Position numbers and translations under genes: made by a program. Under the pieces are notes generated by a model. The model was given only the letters and a program-made list of their open reading frames with translations. It was not told where the DNA came from and made no database searches. Of a DNA stretch of 28,043 bases, positions 16,330-24,139 are shown piece by piece (position 1 is the first letter of the stretch; every line of letters begins with the position of its first letter). This DNA is from JANQKX01 sp039028695 (lineage in GTDB: Bacteria; Pseudomonadota; Alphaproteobacteria; Kiloniellales; Kiloniellaceae). Location: assembly GCA_039028695.1 (NCBI GenBank), contig JBCCHN010000062.1:1-28043 (forward strand), given 5' to 3'.

Positions 16330-16650
16330 CTAATTCTCAAATCCATAAAGCAATGGGCCGCCGTGCACGTGGTCGTTCGCTGGCCGTCGGGCCAGGCGCT
16401 GGCTCGCCATTTTCGCTTCCCCTTCGCCCAGCAATCGTTGGGTGCGGGAGTGCACGCGAGCGATCCCCCGCTTGGCGGCCCGCCGCCGCCGCCATTTCTG
16501 GAGCAAGCGATAGAGGATCACCGCACCGATAATGCTCGGCCACAGATAAGGATACCACCAAGGCATCAGCACCCAAAAATCTTTTAAGAGAAGAAAATAC
16601 GGGTCCGACTGTGCGGCGGGCCCATAAAGACCTTCCAAAATTTCGACCAT
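16330..16650 (-). CDS. Small membrane protein (106 aa)
   Basis: A purine-rich site (GGGG, then AGGAA) lies directly before the ATG at 16650. Residues ~28-50 (WVLMPWWYPYLWPSIIGAVI) form one tryptophan-rich membrane helix. A strongly basic segment (KWRRRRAAKRG) follows, so the C-terminal half is most likely cytoplasmic. The tail is basic and polar and ends VHGGPLLYGFEN. I recognise no family. An exact TTAA-N7-TTAA box lies 50 bases upstream, and a 14-base palindrome AATAAATATTTATT (16661-16674) lies just before the ribosome site, either of which may set its expression. Confidence 0.65.
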   Translation of the reverse strand: MVEILEGLYGPAAQSDPYFLLLKDFWVLMPWWYPYLWPSIIGAVILYRLLQKWRRRRAAKRGIARVHSRTQRLLGEGEAKMASQRLARRPANDHVHGGPLLYGFEN

Positions 16651-16700
16651 TTCCTACCCCAATAAATATTTATTACCGCAGTTTTGCGGAGTATTTTTGG

Positions 16701-16715
16701 TTAATAACTTCTTAA
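16701..16715. promoter_or_regulatory. Exact CtrA box TTAA-N7-TTAA
   Basis: TTAATAACTTCTTAA is a perfect match to the CtrA consensus TTAA-N7-TTAA. It lies in the divergent gap, 50 bases before the membrane-protein ATG (minus strand) and 168 bases before the nitroreductase start (plus strand). Control by CtrA is inferred. The nearby T-rich run (16755-16774) and palindrome at 16661-16674 make this gap very AT-rich, so a chance match cannot be excluded. Confidence 0.45.
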
Positions 16716-16883
16716 TTATCTGATGATATCCTAATATTGATAAACTTTCAGCTGTTTTTTTTATTTTTTTTTGTTTCAGATTGGAGCGATTGGAATCCTG
16801 CGGTCTTCGTTTTTATTTAAAAGTGCCGAGATTTGGCCTATCCATGCCAAAATCCCGATTCCTGACAGTTGAAATGGACGCCA

Positions 16884-17718
16884 ATGAGTAGTTTTTCGCA
16901 GAAAAAAATCGCTGAAAGATTTGGCGATGATCCGCGATGGCCTGACCACTTGGACGACGGATTGCTTCAGAGCATGATCGAGCGGGCGTCCTGCCGTGAT
17001 TTTTCTGATGAAATACCGCCAGACGACCTGGTGAAGGCCATCGCGGCCGTCGCCTTGTCATCCCCTAGCAAAAGCGATCTTCAGCAACGCGATATCATCC
17101 ATGTTAAAGATCCCAATCTTCGACGTCAGATTCTAGATCTGATCGCGGATCAATCTTGGCTCGCGGGTGTGCCATGCCTTTTGATCTTTTGCGGCAACAA
17201 TCGTCGCCAACGGCAAATACACAACTGGCGAGGGCATGCCTTTGCCAATGATCACCTGGATGCTTTTTTTTGATGCCGCGGTCGATGCGGCAATTGCCTT
17301 ATCCGCCGCCATTACGGCCGCGGAGCAGATGGGTCTCGGATGTTGCCCCATAAGCGCCGTACGCAATCAGGCCGAAACCGTAAGCGCCTTGCTGAACCTG
17401 CCTGATTTTGTTTTTCCTGTTGCCGGGCTTGCATTGGGATATCGCAATAGCGCTGCTGTAATCAAGATTTCCCCCCGCTTGCCCTTTGAGGTGACTTTTC
17501 ACGAAAATTGCTTCAGTGAAACCGACTTGAGGCAATCCATTGAGCGCTATGATGTACACCGTCGTCAGGTCCTACCCTATCGAGATCAAAGATCGCCTGA
17601 AACTTTTGGCCTTGATCAGGCCTATAGCTGGTCGGAGGACAAAACCCGGCAGTACGCTTTGCCGGAACGGGCGAGTTTCGGGGCTTTTGTGCGCAAGAAA
17701 GGTTTTAACCTCACCTGA
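16884..17718 (+). pseudogene. Nitroreductase family protein, frameshifted at a T8 run
   Basis: Two overlapping frames together encode one FMN-dependent nitroreductase. The first frame (ATG at 16884) carries the RASCRDFSD start motif and LSSPSKSDLQQ, and stops at TGA 17271-17273 right after eight Ts (17264-17271). The second frame continues with FFDAAVDAAIALSAAITAAE and QMGLGCCPIS, the family's FMN-binding C-terminal half, and runs to 17718. Removing one T joins them into 277 residues, a normal length. The enzyme would reduce quinone- or nitro-type acceptors with NAD(P)H. The break may be a real mutation, a homopolymer read error, or transcriptional slippage restoring the frame. Both halves keep good coding character, which argues against old decay. 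Confidence 0.8.
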
Positions 17719-17744
17719 CAGAACTTCCCGATAAAGCCCTGTCA
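17716..17744. terminator. Weak hairpin between convergent genes
   Basis: TGACAG (17716-17721, containing the nitroreductase stop) pairs with CTGTCA (17739-17744) across a 17-base loop. An AT-rich AATAATATTAT follows. It lies between the convergent nitroreductase and DksA-like genes. The stem is short, so terminator function is uncertain. Confidence 0.25.
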
Positions 17745-17751
17745 AATAATA

Positions 17752-18117
17752 TTATCCGCTTGCGCAATCGATACAGGTTGCAACAGTTAGGTCCAAGGCC
17801 AGACGTCTCGGGGCAATTTCTTCGCCACAGGACAGGCAAAAGCCGAAATCCCCGGTCTTAAGTCGACCTAGGGCTAGATCGATGCGCTGCAGCTCACTTT
17901 GGCGCCGCCGCTCCGTTTCCAAGGACATGGCTTGGCCTTGAAGAGCATCCATGCGGGACAGGCGCCCGACACGGGTTTGGTCCAGCTCTACGGGTTTGCG
18001 CGATTCGGCACTGACCTGGGCTATTTGCAGCAGTTCTTCCTGCCGCTCCATGAGCCGCTTTTTGACCTCTTCAGGGTCGGATATCCAGGTCGCGGAGGAT
18101 GAAGTCGATCCGGTCAT
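17752..18117 (-). CDS. DksA/TraR-family C4 zinc finger protein
   Basis: This 121-residue protein has a C-terminal C4 zinc finger with CLSC (Cys94, Cys97) and CIDC (Cys115, Cys118), the DksA/TraR signature. A helical N-terminal region has coiled-coil character (MERQEELLQI and ETERRRQSELQRIDLALGRL). DksA-type proteins bind the RNA polymerase secondary channel and adjust stable-RNA transcription. At 121 residues it is shorter than DksA (about 150), and the acidic tip residues needed for activity are not obvious, so a DksA-like modulator rather than DksA itself is the safe call. AGGTGA touches the ATG, so the true start could differ slightly. It follows the small membrane-protein gene by 31 bases on the same strand and probably shares its transcript. 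Confidence 0.88.
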   Translation of the reverse strand: MTGSTSSSATWISDPEEVKKRLMERQEELLQIAQVSAESRKPVELDQTRVGRLSRMDALQGQAMSLETERRRQSELQRIDLALGRLKTGDFGFCLSCGEEIAPRRLALDLTVATCIDCASG

Positions 18118-18148
18118 TCACCTAAGAATGACACAGAGGAAAGGGCAT

Positions 18149-18415
18149 TCAATCACTATTTTTTTTACGAGGGTCTTCCGAAGACTCTTCACCCTTTTGA
18201 TAAGCGGCTTCGTCATGACCTCTTCGGCTGCTGAAGAAGACCAAGAACATGAGGCCAAACCCCAATCCTGAGGTCAGAATCACCCCGAGGATAAGGGCCG
18301 CGATGCCATGGCCGCTGAGTTCCACATCCCCAAGTTCATTCCAAACATAAAAGGCCAGTGCGGTGGAGACGACCAAAATTCCCACGAGTACCGTCACAAG
18401 AACCGTAAGTTTCAT
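18149..18415 (-). CDS. Small two-helix membrane protein (88 aa)
   Basis: The ATG at 18415 is chosen because AAGGCGG lies about 9 bases upstream; an in-frame TTG twelve codons earlier lacks a ribosome site. Helix 1 spans residues ~3-24 (LTVLVTVLVGILVVSTALAF) and helix 2 ~36-60 (HGIAALILGVILTSGLGFGL). A conserved-looking SSRRGHDEAAY follows, then a charged tail. The pattern resembles an unnamed small membrane protein I associate with alphaproteobacteria, but no function is known. The DksA-like gene follows after 31 bases on the same strand. Confidence 0.75.
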   Translation of the reverse strand: MKLTVLVTVLVGILVVSTALAFYVWNELGDVELSGHGIAALILGVILTSGLGFGLMFLVFFSSRRGHDEAAYQKGEESSEDPRKKNSD

Positions 18416-18609
18416 CTGCCATACCGCCTTTTTTGGAAGATTTTGATCCAAAGACAGGTGTCGATTATCATTGGATCGAAACTACTCATGACGTCATTGA
18501 AGGCAAGGTAAATCGGGACCAGGCGACGATCTAAACCGGATCTTTGAACGGCTCGTGCCGGGAGGTGTTTGAGCCATTTCCCTAAAACTCTCAAGGTCTG
18601 AATTTTCCA

Positions 18610-18637
18610 TTGCCCTTTTGGCCCGGGCAGGTATATA
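18610..18637 (+). promoter_or_regulatory. Promoter for the tRNA-Leu pair
   Basis: TTGCCC (18610-18615) and TATATA (18632-18637) are 16 bases apart. The GC-rich stretch TGCCGCTCCG directly follows the -10 box, a discriminator typical of stringently controlled stable-RNA promoters. Transcription would start near 18644, about 65 bases before the first tRNA. Confidence 0.6.
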
Positions 18638-18710
18638 TGCCGCTCCGTGATGATGGGTTAAGGTCCCAAGAGGCTTCGGCTCGAGGAGGATTTGACCAAA
18701 AAGGTTTCGG

Positions 18711-18797
18711 GCGGCTGTGGCGGAATCGGTAGACGCGCAGCGTTGAGGGCGCTGTGGGGGAGACCCCGTGGAGGTTCAAGTCCTCTCAGCCGCACCA
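18711..18797 (+). tRNA. tRNA-Leu (anticodon GAG)
   Basis: The acceptor arms GCGGCTG and CAGCCGC pair perfectly and are followed by A-CCA encoded in the DNA. The anticodon arm is CAGCG-TTGAGGG-CGCTG, giving GAG in the loop. A long variable arm (class II) and GGTTCAAGTCC in the T-arm confirm a leucine tRNA of 87 bases. It decodes CUC/CUU. Confidence 0.97.
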
Positions 18798-18921
18798 AGG
18801 CACAGTGTCCAGCGGGAAAGGGCCTTTCCGGTTTAGCTCCTGACCTGTGGTGCTCATGGGCCCATAATGACGGATCATCTTCTGGCAGTGAAGCGTCCCC
18901 GTGCGCTACATTGTCCGACGA

Positions 18922-19008
18922 GCGGCTGTGGCGGAATTGGTAGACGCGCTAGCTTCAGGTGCTAGTTTCCGTACGGAAGTGGAGGTTCGAGTCCTCTCAG
19001 CCGCACCA
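18922..19008 (+). tRNA. tRNA-Leu (anticodon CAG)
   Basis: It has the same acceptor arms as the upstream tRNA-Leu and an encoded CCA. The anticodon arm CTAGC-TTCAGGT-GCTAG gives anticodon CAG, decoding CUG. The variable arm is TTTCCGTACGGAAG and the T-arm has GGTTCGAGTCC. It lies 124 bases after the first tRNA-Leu on the same strand, so both are likely one transcript. Confidence 0.97.
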
Positions 19009-19528
19009 AAAGCGTACCGCAGAGTGGAACGCTGGCCATTCTTTGCATTGGCGGCTGGGCAGCAGTCTTTTCGAAGAAACGACGAGAGCTCTCAAGATCC
19101 TGTCTCGGCCCCGTCACCTGAACCATCTTTTCCCTAAGTAATTTTCCTGGATTTTTCACCCGCGATTCAAAAGATCCGCTGACTGATCCTCGGGGCACCC
19201 TGGCAAGTGGCAGGAATATGCCCGTTCCCACAATACCCCTCCGCCGTCACCCCTCGACCGAATTACCGAAGTCATAGCCTTCTTGCCGAAAGAAGTGATT
19301 CTCGGTGGCACGCCGCCGGCAAGAGGCGAAGTATTCGCGAGCAACAGTAGTTGCTACTCGAAGACACAATTCTATCCATTTGAGTGCATATCGAAATTGA
19401 CTTTCCCCTTATAATAAAATATCCCTATAATATAATAAAATAGCGAAATGCAATTATCAGCCACATAAAAGCTCCCGATGGATGAAAATAATTGGAGCTG
19501 GTTACAACAAGACGGGTGAGGGTAGGGG
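19009..19528 (+). other. Gene-free gap between tRNA-Leu and the CHASE2 operon
   Basis: No convincing reading frame, integrase or tRNA-end repeat is seen in these 520 bases. Two small inverted repeats occur: TCTTGCCG (19281-19288) with CGGCAAGA (19317-19324), and AGCAAC-AGTA-GTTGCT (19340-19355). Either may end the tRNA transcript, though no T-run follows. From 19397 the DNA becomes very AT-rich and holds the likely promoter of the CHASE2 operon. Confidence 0.5.
19397..19436 (+). promoter_or_regulatory. AT-rich promoter region of the CHASE2 operon
   Basis: Exact TATAAT boxes occur at 19410-19415, 19426-19431 and 19431-19436, with TTGACT at 19397-19402. The spacing from TTGACT to the central TATAAT is 23 bases, longer than the usual 17, so the exact pair is unclear. 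The start codon lies about 95 bases further on. Confidence 0.4.
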
Positions 19529-22045
19529 GTGCGAGGTTTTCTGTGCAAGCGCTGGATGGCACTTCGGAATGGCTGGCCGGAGTGGAAGCGGTGGGCCGAA
19601 TTCGTACGATTGGCCACCTTTCTTTCGGCGGCTGGTATCGTTCTGCTGGAAATTGATCCCTTTGGTCTCAAGTCCCAATCCGAACTTGGCTCAAATCAGA
19701 TATTCTACGCGCTAGCCGCGCCTTTCCATGAGCTTGAGGTCGCCGACCATCAAAAAATGTACATCGGTGCCGGCGAGGTGGTGGAAAAGGATCTATGTTA
19801 TTGGCTTCGCTACGATCCGAACCAGGATGATAACAAATTAGTCGATCTTGTCACCGACGCGAAAGCCACACAAACAACAAAGGCCACTGCCACCTGGCAA
19901 ACGCCAGAGCCGAGGGCCCTGTCCATCGACCCTGACGACTGCCGGGTTCCTGGTCAAAGCACCGTTGTCCTGATTGATGATCAATCCCTGGCAAGCTGGG
20001 ATACCGTATGGCCTCTATCCTACGCTAAGCATGCTCATAACTTGCGTCAAATCATGAAGCATGAGCCCAAGGCGGTCTTTGTTGACATCCGCTTCGACAT
20101 ACCCCGGACCATGGATAACACGCTGGAAAATACCAAAGAGTATTTGAAAAGTTTCACCGAGGTCAAGAATAGGGAAACGGGGCAGGTACGGCACATTCCC
20201 TTGTTGTTTTCCGTTGGGGATGCGGACTATCGCAATCGCGCCAACGATCTTAGAGCCAAGAGAGGTGACGAGTACAAAAGCCGTGTTTGGGAATCCTTGG
20301 CGGGATCTATTGAACCCACCGTAACCGGTTGGACATACGCGGTTGACGACGACAATTTTGAATACCGGCGGCAGGGTCTGATCTACCAGCTCTATTCCCG
20401 ACCGGAAAGGGCCAAGGCCCACCCCGACCGTGAAGATAAAGTGGAAAAATGGTTGGAGCCAAGTGCTGCGCTTGAACTCTACATTTTAAATAGATTGGAG
20501 TTAAAACAGCAAAGCGAGCAGAAAAAGGACACTCAACAAGGCCAACAGGATAAGCCTAGCCAGCACATTCTGAATTTCCCAGCAGAAAAGGATCAAGAAC
20601 TAAAAGACTTTGTGAAAGATAACGAAGCAGACATGTTTGTCCGATGGGGCGTATCCAGTCCCACGCCAAAATGGCCTGAGGGTAAGGGGAGACAAATCGG
20701 CGCGGTTGATGATGGCGCTTGCCGATTTCAAAAACGAGACATCGGCGACAAGATATACCAGGCCTTAACCCTCCTGTTGCGAGGAACTTTTCAAAACTGG
20801 CCATTGCCCGGTCTCGTCTCCAACGAGAAAGATACCAAAGGCAATCGGGAATTTAGGCAAACAAACTGTTTTTTTGTGCCTACTTTGCGCGTCCACAAAC
20901 TTGGCAGCGCAGGCGCCGGCCGAAATCCAAACTTCAAAAAAATGATCGAAAACCGCTACGTCTTCTACGGTGCTTGGCTGCGGTCCAGCGGTGACCGGGT
21001 CTGGAACCCCATAAACGGGGAAATGCCCGGTGTCTTCACCCATGCCATGGCGTTCGAGAATTTACTTAAATACGAAGGGAACACCCACGTTCCCCTCGAG
21101 CCTTCGGCCGACGTGATAATCTACATCATTTTTGTTCTTTATGTTATTTTTGCGACTGCCCTGGCTACCTTAATCAAATGGCCCGACGTGGATCCAACGC
21201 CATCGGACTTTCGCGCAAAATTCAACAACATTGAGCAATACGGTCAGGTTTTCGCGGAACTTCTGCCGTACCAAAAGAACAAGAATGGAGAGCCGGTCCG
21301 GCACGAAGATGCCAAAAGGCAAAAACTTCCATATATCGTTGGCGCAATTTTTTCGATCATCGTCCTGTGTATCTGCTCTTTTTACCCTGACTTTGAACTG
21401 AAGAACTATCTATTTCTTTTATCCATATTGATCATCACGTCTCCCTTTATCGGTGCTGCCATTCTTATCGTCTGGGACTTTGTCGTAGCGTCCCACGGTA
21501 TCGGCCGTAGAAGCGACCCAGATGAACTTGGCGCCGAGAATACTTTTTGGTCCTCAATTCCTGCCCTGGTCTTTTTTTCCGCGTGGGCATTGTTTTTAAT
21601 CTACGTAACCAAAACGCCATTTTTGAGCCTGCCCTGGCTGTTATGGCTATTTCTTACTCTTGCAATCATCTGGTCGATTCATAGGTCTCGGGTCAATATA
21701 CCCTGGCGCTTTTGCCTGTTTCTGATTCGACAAAAAGAGGGGAAGCACCAACTAGCGTCCTTGATTGTGCTGTCACTTTTTTTCCTTGGCTTGGCCCTAG
21801 TTCTGTATTTGGAGTACGACCTGCCACCGATCGACTGGCTTGCGGTGACTGTCCTGGCTTGGACAACATCCATTTTTCTTATGCATAAGACAAAATCGAA
21901 TCCTTTTAGAAGAATCGCGATTTTGGTTCTTCAAATAGCTCAGATAATGAAACCCAAGCCGGATCGGCCCAAACAGGCTAGGCGTTATCTATTAAACCGT
22001 CGCAGGCTTGCAATCATTCGATACTTTTCTAAAAGAACGGAGTGA
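19529..22045 (+). CDS. CHASE2-domain multi-pass membrane protein without recognised output domain
   Basis: This 838-residue protein has a GTG start with GTGAGGG about 6 bases upstream; an ATG at 19556 is an alternative. TM1 is at residues ~26-42. A large periplasmic CHASE2 domain (~45-525) shows its hallmarks: STVVLIDDQSLASWDTVWPL (144-163), KAVFVDIRFDIP (181-192) and the distal RYVFYGAW...GVFTHAMAFENLL (476-513). About seven further helices follow (~528-550, 601-618, 626-655, 674-694, 699-717, 742-761, 768-786), and then a strongly basic tail. CHASE2 is a known extracytoplasmic sensor domain usually fused to a kinase, cyclase or phosphatase; none is visible here. The long charged insert at 320-400 is unusual. 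It is the first gene of an operon with a small exported protein (6 bases on) and an M48 protease, suggesting an envelope role. Confidence 0.88.
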   Translation: MRGFLCKRWMALRNGWPEWKRWAEFVRLATFLSAAGIVLLEIDPFGLKSQSELGSNQIFYALAAPFHELEVADHQKMYIGAGEVVEKDLCYWLRYDPNQDDNKLVDLVTDAKATQTTKATATWQTPEPRALSIDPDDCRVPGQSTVVLIDDQSLASWDTVWPLSYAKHAHNLRQIMKHEPKAVFVDIRFDIPRTMDNTLENTKEYLKSFTEVKNRETGQVRHIPLLFSVGDADYRNRANDLRAKRGDEYKSRVWESLAGSIEPTVTGWTYAVDDDNFEYRRQGLIYQLYSRPERAKAHPDREDKVEKWLEPSAALELYILNRLELKQQSEQKKDTQQGQQDKPSQHILNFPAEKDQELKDFVKDNEADMFVRWGVSSPTPKWPEGKGRQIGAVDDGACRFQKRDIGDKIYQALTLLLRGTFQNWPLPGLVSNEKDTKGNREFRQTNCFFVPTLRVHKLGSAGAGRNPNFKKMIENRYVFYGAWLRSSGDRVWNPINGEMPGVFTHAMAFENLLKYEGNTHVPLEPSADVIIYIIFVLYVIFATALATLIKWPDVDPTPSDFRAKFNNIEQYGQVFAELLPYQKNKNGEPVRHEDAKRQKLPYIVGAIFSIIVLCICSFYPDFELKNYLFLLSILIITSPFIGAAILIVWDFVVASHGIGRRSDPDELGAENTFWSSIPALVFFSAWALFLIYVTKTPFLSLPWLLWLFLTLAIIWSIHRSRVNIPWRFCLFLIRQKEGKHQLASLIVLSLFFLGLALVLYLEYDLPPIDWLAVTVLAWTTSIFLMHKTKSNPFRRIAILVLQIAQIMKPKPDRPKQARRYLLNRRRLAIIRYFSKRTE

Positions 22046-22051
22046 AGGTAA

Positions 22052-22489
22052 ATGCATTACGAAGGAAAAGGAAAAGTTGCTGTTCGGAGAGCAGCAGCTC
22101 GTTTAGTAGGATCAATCTGTGCGTTGCTCGTACTAAGTACGATTTATTTCGTCGGGTCTGCGCACGCGCAAGCTCCAAACATTATCGGGTTCGCGTACGA
22201 TAAAATCCCGGCATTCGACGATAAAGGCGCCCCAAAAGGGGAGATTGGCTTTAATGAGCTGTTCTTAAGAGATGGAAAGGCAAAAATTGAAGCCGGGCCT
22301 AACGACTTCGATATGTTCCAGGTCAAATTGGCCGATGAAAAAACATTCTATTGGCTCGACCTGAGTGACCTGGATTTCGACGGCGATATCGATCAATACA
22401 TCGTCGAATGTTCAAAATCCCAAGTCGCTGATACCGCCGATAATGTGGAGCTATCGACTCTCGGCTTCGGTGGTGGTTGCAAGAATTAA
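22052..22489 (+). CDS. Small exported protein of the CHASE2 operon
   Basis: The ATG at 22052 follows GAAGG, which overlaps the CHASE2 stop codon, so translation is probably coupled (6-base gap). A signal peptide has hydrophobic core LVGSICALLVLSTIYFVGSA, ends AHA-QA and is likely cleaved after residue 39, leaving ~106 residues in the periplasm. The mature part is acidic, with DLSDLDFDGDIDQ (103-115), a run that could bind calcium, and two cysteines (Cys120, Cys143) that may pair. The family is not recognised. Its place between a CHASE2 protein and an M48 protease suggests a ligand, inhibitor or substrate of one of them, which is inference. Confidence 0.75.
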   Translation: MHYEGKGKVAVRRAAARLVGSICALLVLSTIYFVGSAHAQAPNIIGFAYDKIPAFDDKGAPKGEIGFNELFLRDGKAKIEAGPNDFDMFQVKLADEKTFYWLDLSDLDFDGDIDQYIVECSKSQVADTADNVELSTLGFGGGCKN

Positions 22490-22528
22490 TCTCTGTTTGA
22501 GGCGAAGGAATTAAAAAGGGGAAGTGTG

Positions 22529-24124
22529 ATGGTTTGGGACCGCAAATTTAAAGTAGGGACAGGGTATTTAATGGGTGTAATGGCTCTTACAGTGCTAGCT
22601 GCCTGTGACTCAGTTGAAGTGAGCCGACTGATACCGGGGCAATCTGGCTCAGAGCGGTTCGAAGAGCAAACCATGTTTGAAGTCGCCTCGGCTCCGGGCT
22701 ATAAATCGCAAGTAGCCGAGGCTGGCGAAACGGAAGAGGGCGCGGCGCGAAGCGGCGTTTGGCTGGAGCGGCGTTTTTCCGGCGGCACTCTGAATCTGCC
22801 GCAATTTGAAGCATACCTGAATTCTATTTTGGCCCGCATTCAAGAACAGTGGCCGGGGGATAAACCGGCTGCTCGTGTAAAGATTTCACCGACGCGTGAC
22901 TACAATGCTTACGCTCATGCCGACGGTACCATCATCCTTCCCATGGGGATGCTCGAGGATGCTGAGAACGAAGATCAGGTAGCCTTTGTTTTGGCGCACG
23001 AATATGCCCATATCATTCTTGGTCATAACCATCTCAACAGCTATCGGAATATGAGCCGCAAGGCCTCTGCTGCAGTCGATTTGGGTTTCGATGCCAAACA
23101 TCTCTACAAGGAAAAGCAGGAAACGGCCGATGGCACCACCGAAAACGTGGTGGGCGGCAAAACCGATAAACGCACAAATTATATGTATGCGGCCGATAAG
23201 GTTAATGCATCGATTCTAGCGCCAGTTTATGGTCAGGAACTGGAACGCGAGGCCGACCTGTTGGGCTTAGATCTCTTGATCCGGGCGGGTTACAGCACAA
23301 ACGGGGCGTCGCGGGCGCTCTTGGCCGTTAAATCCGGCCAAGAAAGAGATAAAAAAATTGCCGCGGAGCTAGCGGAGATTAGGGAGAAGCAAAGGTCGGA
23401 AAGCTTCAGCGCGGCCGGCGATCAGGCACTATCCGGCGACACATCCGGGGGCATTGGCGCCTTTTTTGATGAGCTGGTGAGCACCGGGGTATTTTTCGTC
23501 GACGAAATTGAGGTGGACTCCCATCCCGACGCCAAGGATCGCCTTGATGACCTGAAAGCTTATATCAACAATCACTACAAAACGCGGGCTCGGGTTCGGG
23601 TGAAAAAGGAGACATTAGCAGCCGCGAGGGCCGAACCTCAAACCAGAGCCCGCCTTGATCAATATCTGCAATCCCACCAGGCCCGTTTGGATTTGGACAA
23701 CGATGATATCGAAAGCGCCATTGCCAGGGCGAAACGGGGTGTGGGCGGCGACCTCAGCTTAGATCCCATCACCCGGCAAGCCTTTTACGAAGTCCGAAAG
23801 TACCAAGGACAAACGGACAGAGCCGTTCAAAACTTGGAGCTGGCGCTGCAAAGCGAACAAGCGCCCCTCAACACCTATCAGCAATTGGCCGAGGAATGGA
23901 CACTTTTGGGGCAGTACGACAACAGCCTAAGGGCCCTGGGGCAGGCTGAAGCCAAATTTGGAGAGGTACCAGGCTCTTTGCCGATCTGGATCGCGGCTTA
24001 CAAAGGCCTAAACAATTCAGAAAAAGTGAGCACGTTAATGGTGAAGTGCCGGCTGGAAGGAACGGGCCTCACACAAAAATGCCGACGGGCGGCCGGTCAA
24101 ATTGAGGCCGAGGCCGCTGAGTAA
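22529..24124 (+). CDS. M48-family zinc metalloprotease lipoprotein, BepA-like
   Basis: This 531-residue protein uses the ATG at 22529, with AGGGGA about 7 bases before it (a GTG one codon earlier is possible). The lipobox LAAC at residues 23-26 makes it a probable lipoprotein with Cys26 acylated; the following Asp27 could favour inner-membrane retention. The zinc site is HEYAH (157-161) with Glu241 in EREADLLGLDL as third ligand, as in M48 proteases. ILPMGMLEDAENEDQVAFVL before the motif is typical of this family. The C-terminal ~150 residues (RQAFYEVRKYQGQTDRAVQN, then LNTYQQLAEEWTLLGQYDNS) look TPR-like, as in BepA, which checks outer-membrane protein assembly. It is the third gene of the CHASE2 operon, 39 bases after the small exported protein. 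Confidence 0.92.
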   Translation: MVWDRKFKVGTGYLMGVMALTVLAACDSVEVSRLIPGQSGSERFEEQTMFEVASAPGYKSQVAEAGETEEGAARSGVWLERRFSGGTLNLPQFEAYLNSILARIQEQWPGDKPAARVKISPTRDYNAYAHADGTIILPMGMLEDAENEDQVAFVLAHEYAHIILGHNHLNSYRNMSRKASAAVDLGFDAKHLYKEKQETADGTTENVVGGKTDKRTNYMYAADKVNASILAPVYGQELEREADLLGLDLLIRAGYSTNGASRALLAVKSGQERDKKIAAELAEIREKQRSESFSAAGDQALSGDTSGGIGAFFDELVSTGVFFVDEIEVDSHPDAKDRLDDLKAYINNHYKTRARVRVKKETLAAARAEPQTRARLDQYLQSHQARLDLDNDDIESAIARAKRGVGGDLSLDPITRQAFYEVRKYQGQTDRAVQNLELALQSEQAPLNTYQQLAEEWTLLGQYDNSLRALGQAEAKFGEVPGSLPIWIAAYKGLNNSEKVSTLMVKCRLEGTGLTQKCRRAAGQIEAEAAE

Positions 24125-24139
24125 ACACTGGCCGAAGAG

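Noticed and set aside
16755..16774. T-rich run as an intrinsic terminator
   Set aside because: No GC-rich stem precedes it on either strand and no gene ends nearby; it is more likely part of an AT-rich promoter gap.
19340..19355. Small hairpin AGCAAC-AGTA-GTTGCT as a tRNA terminator
   Set aside because: The stem is only 6 bases, no T-run follows, and it lies over 330 bases after the tRNA.
18711..19528. tRNA-Leu genes as an integration site for a genomic island (the CHASE2 operon)
   Set aside because: No integrase and no repeat of the tRNA 3' end was found downstream, and the operon's base use resembles its neighbours.
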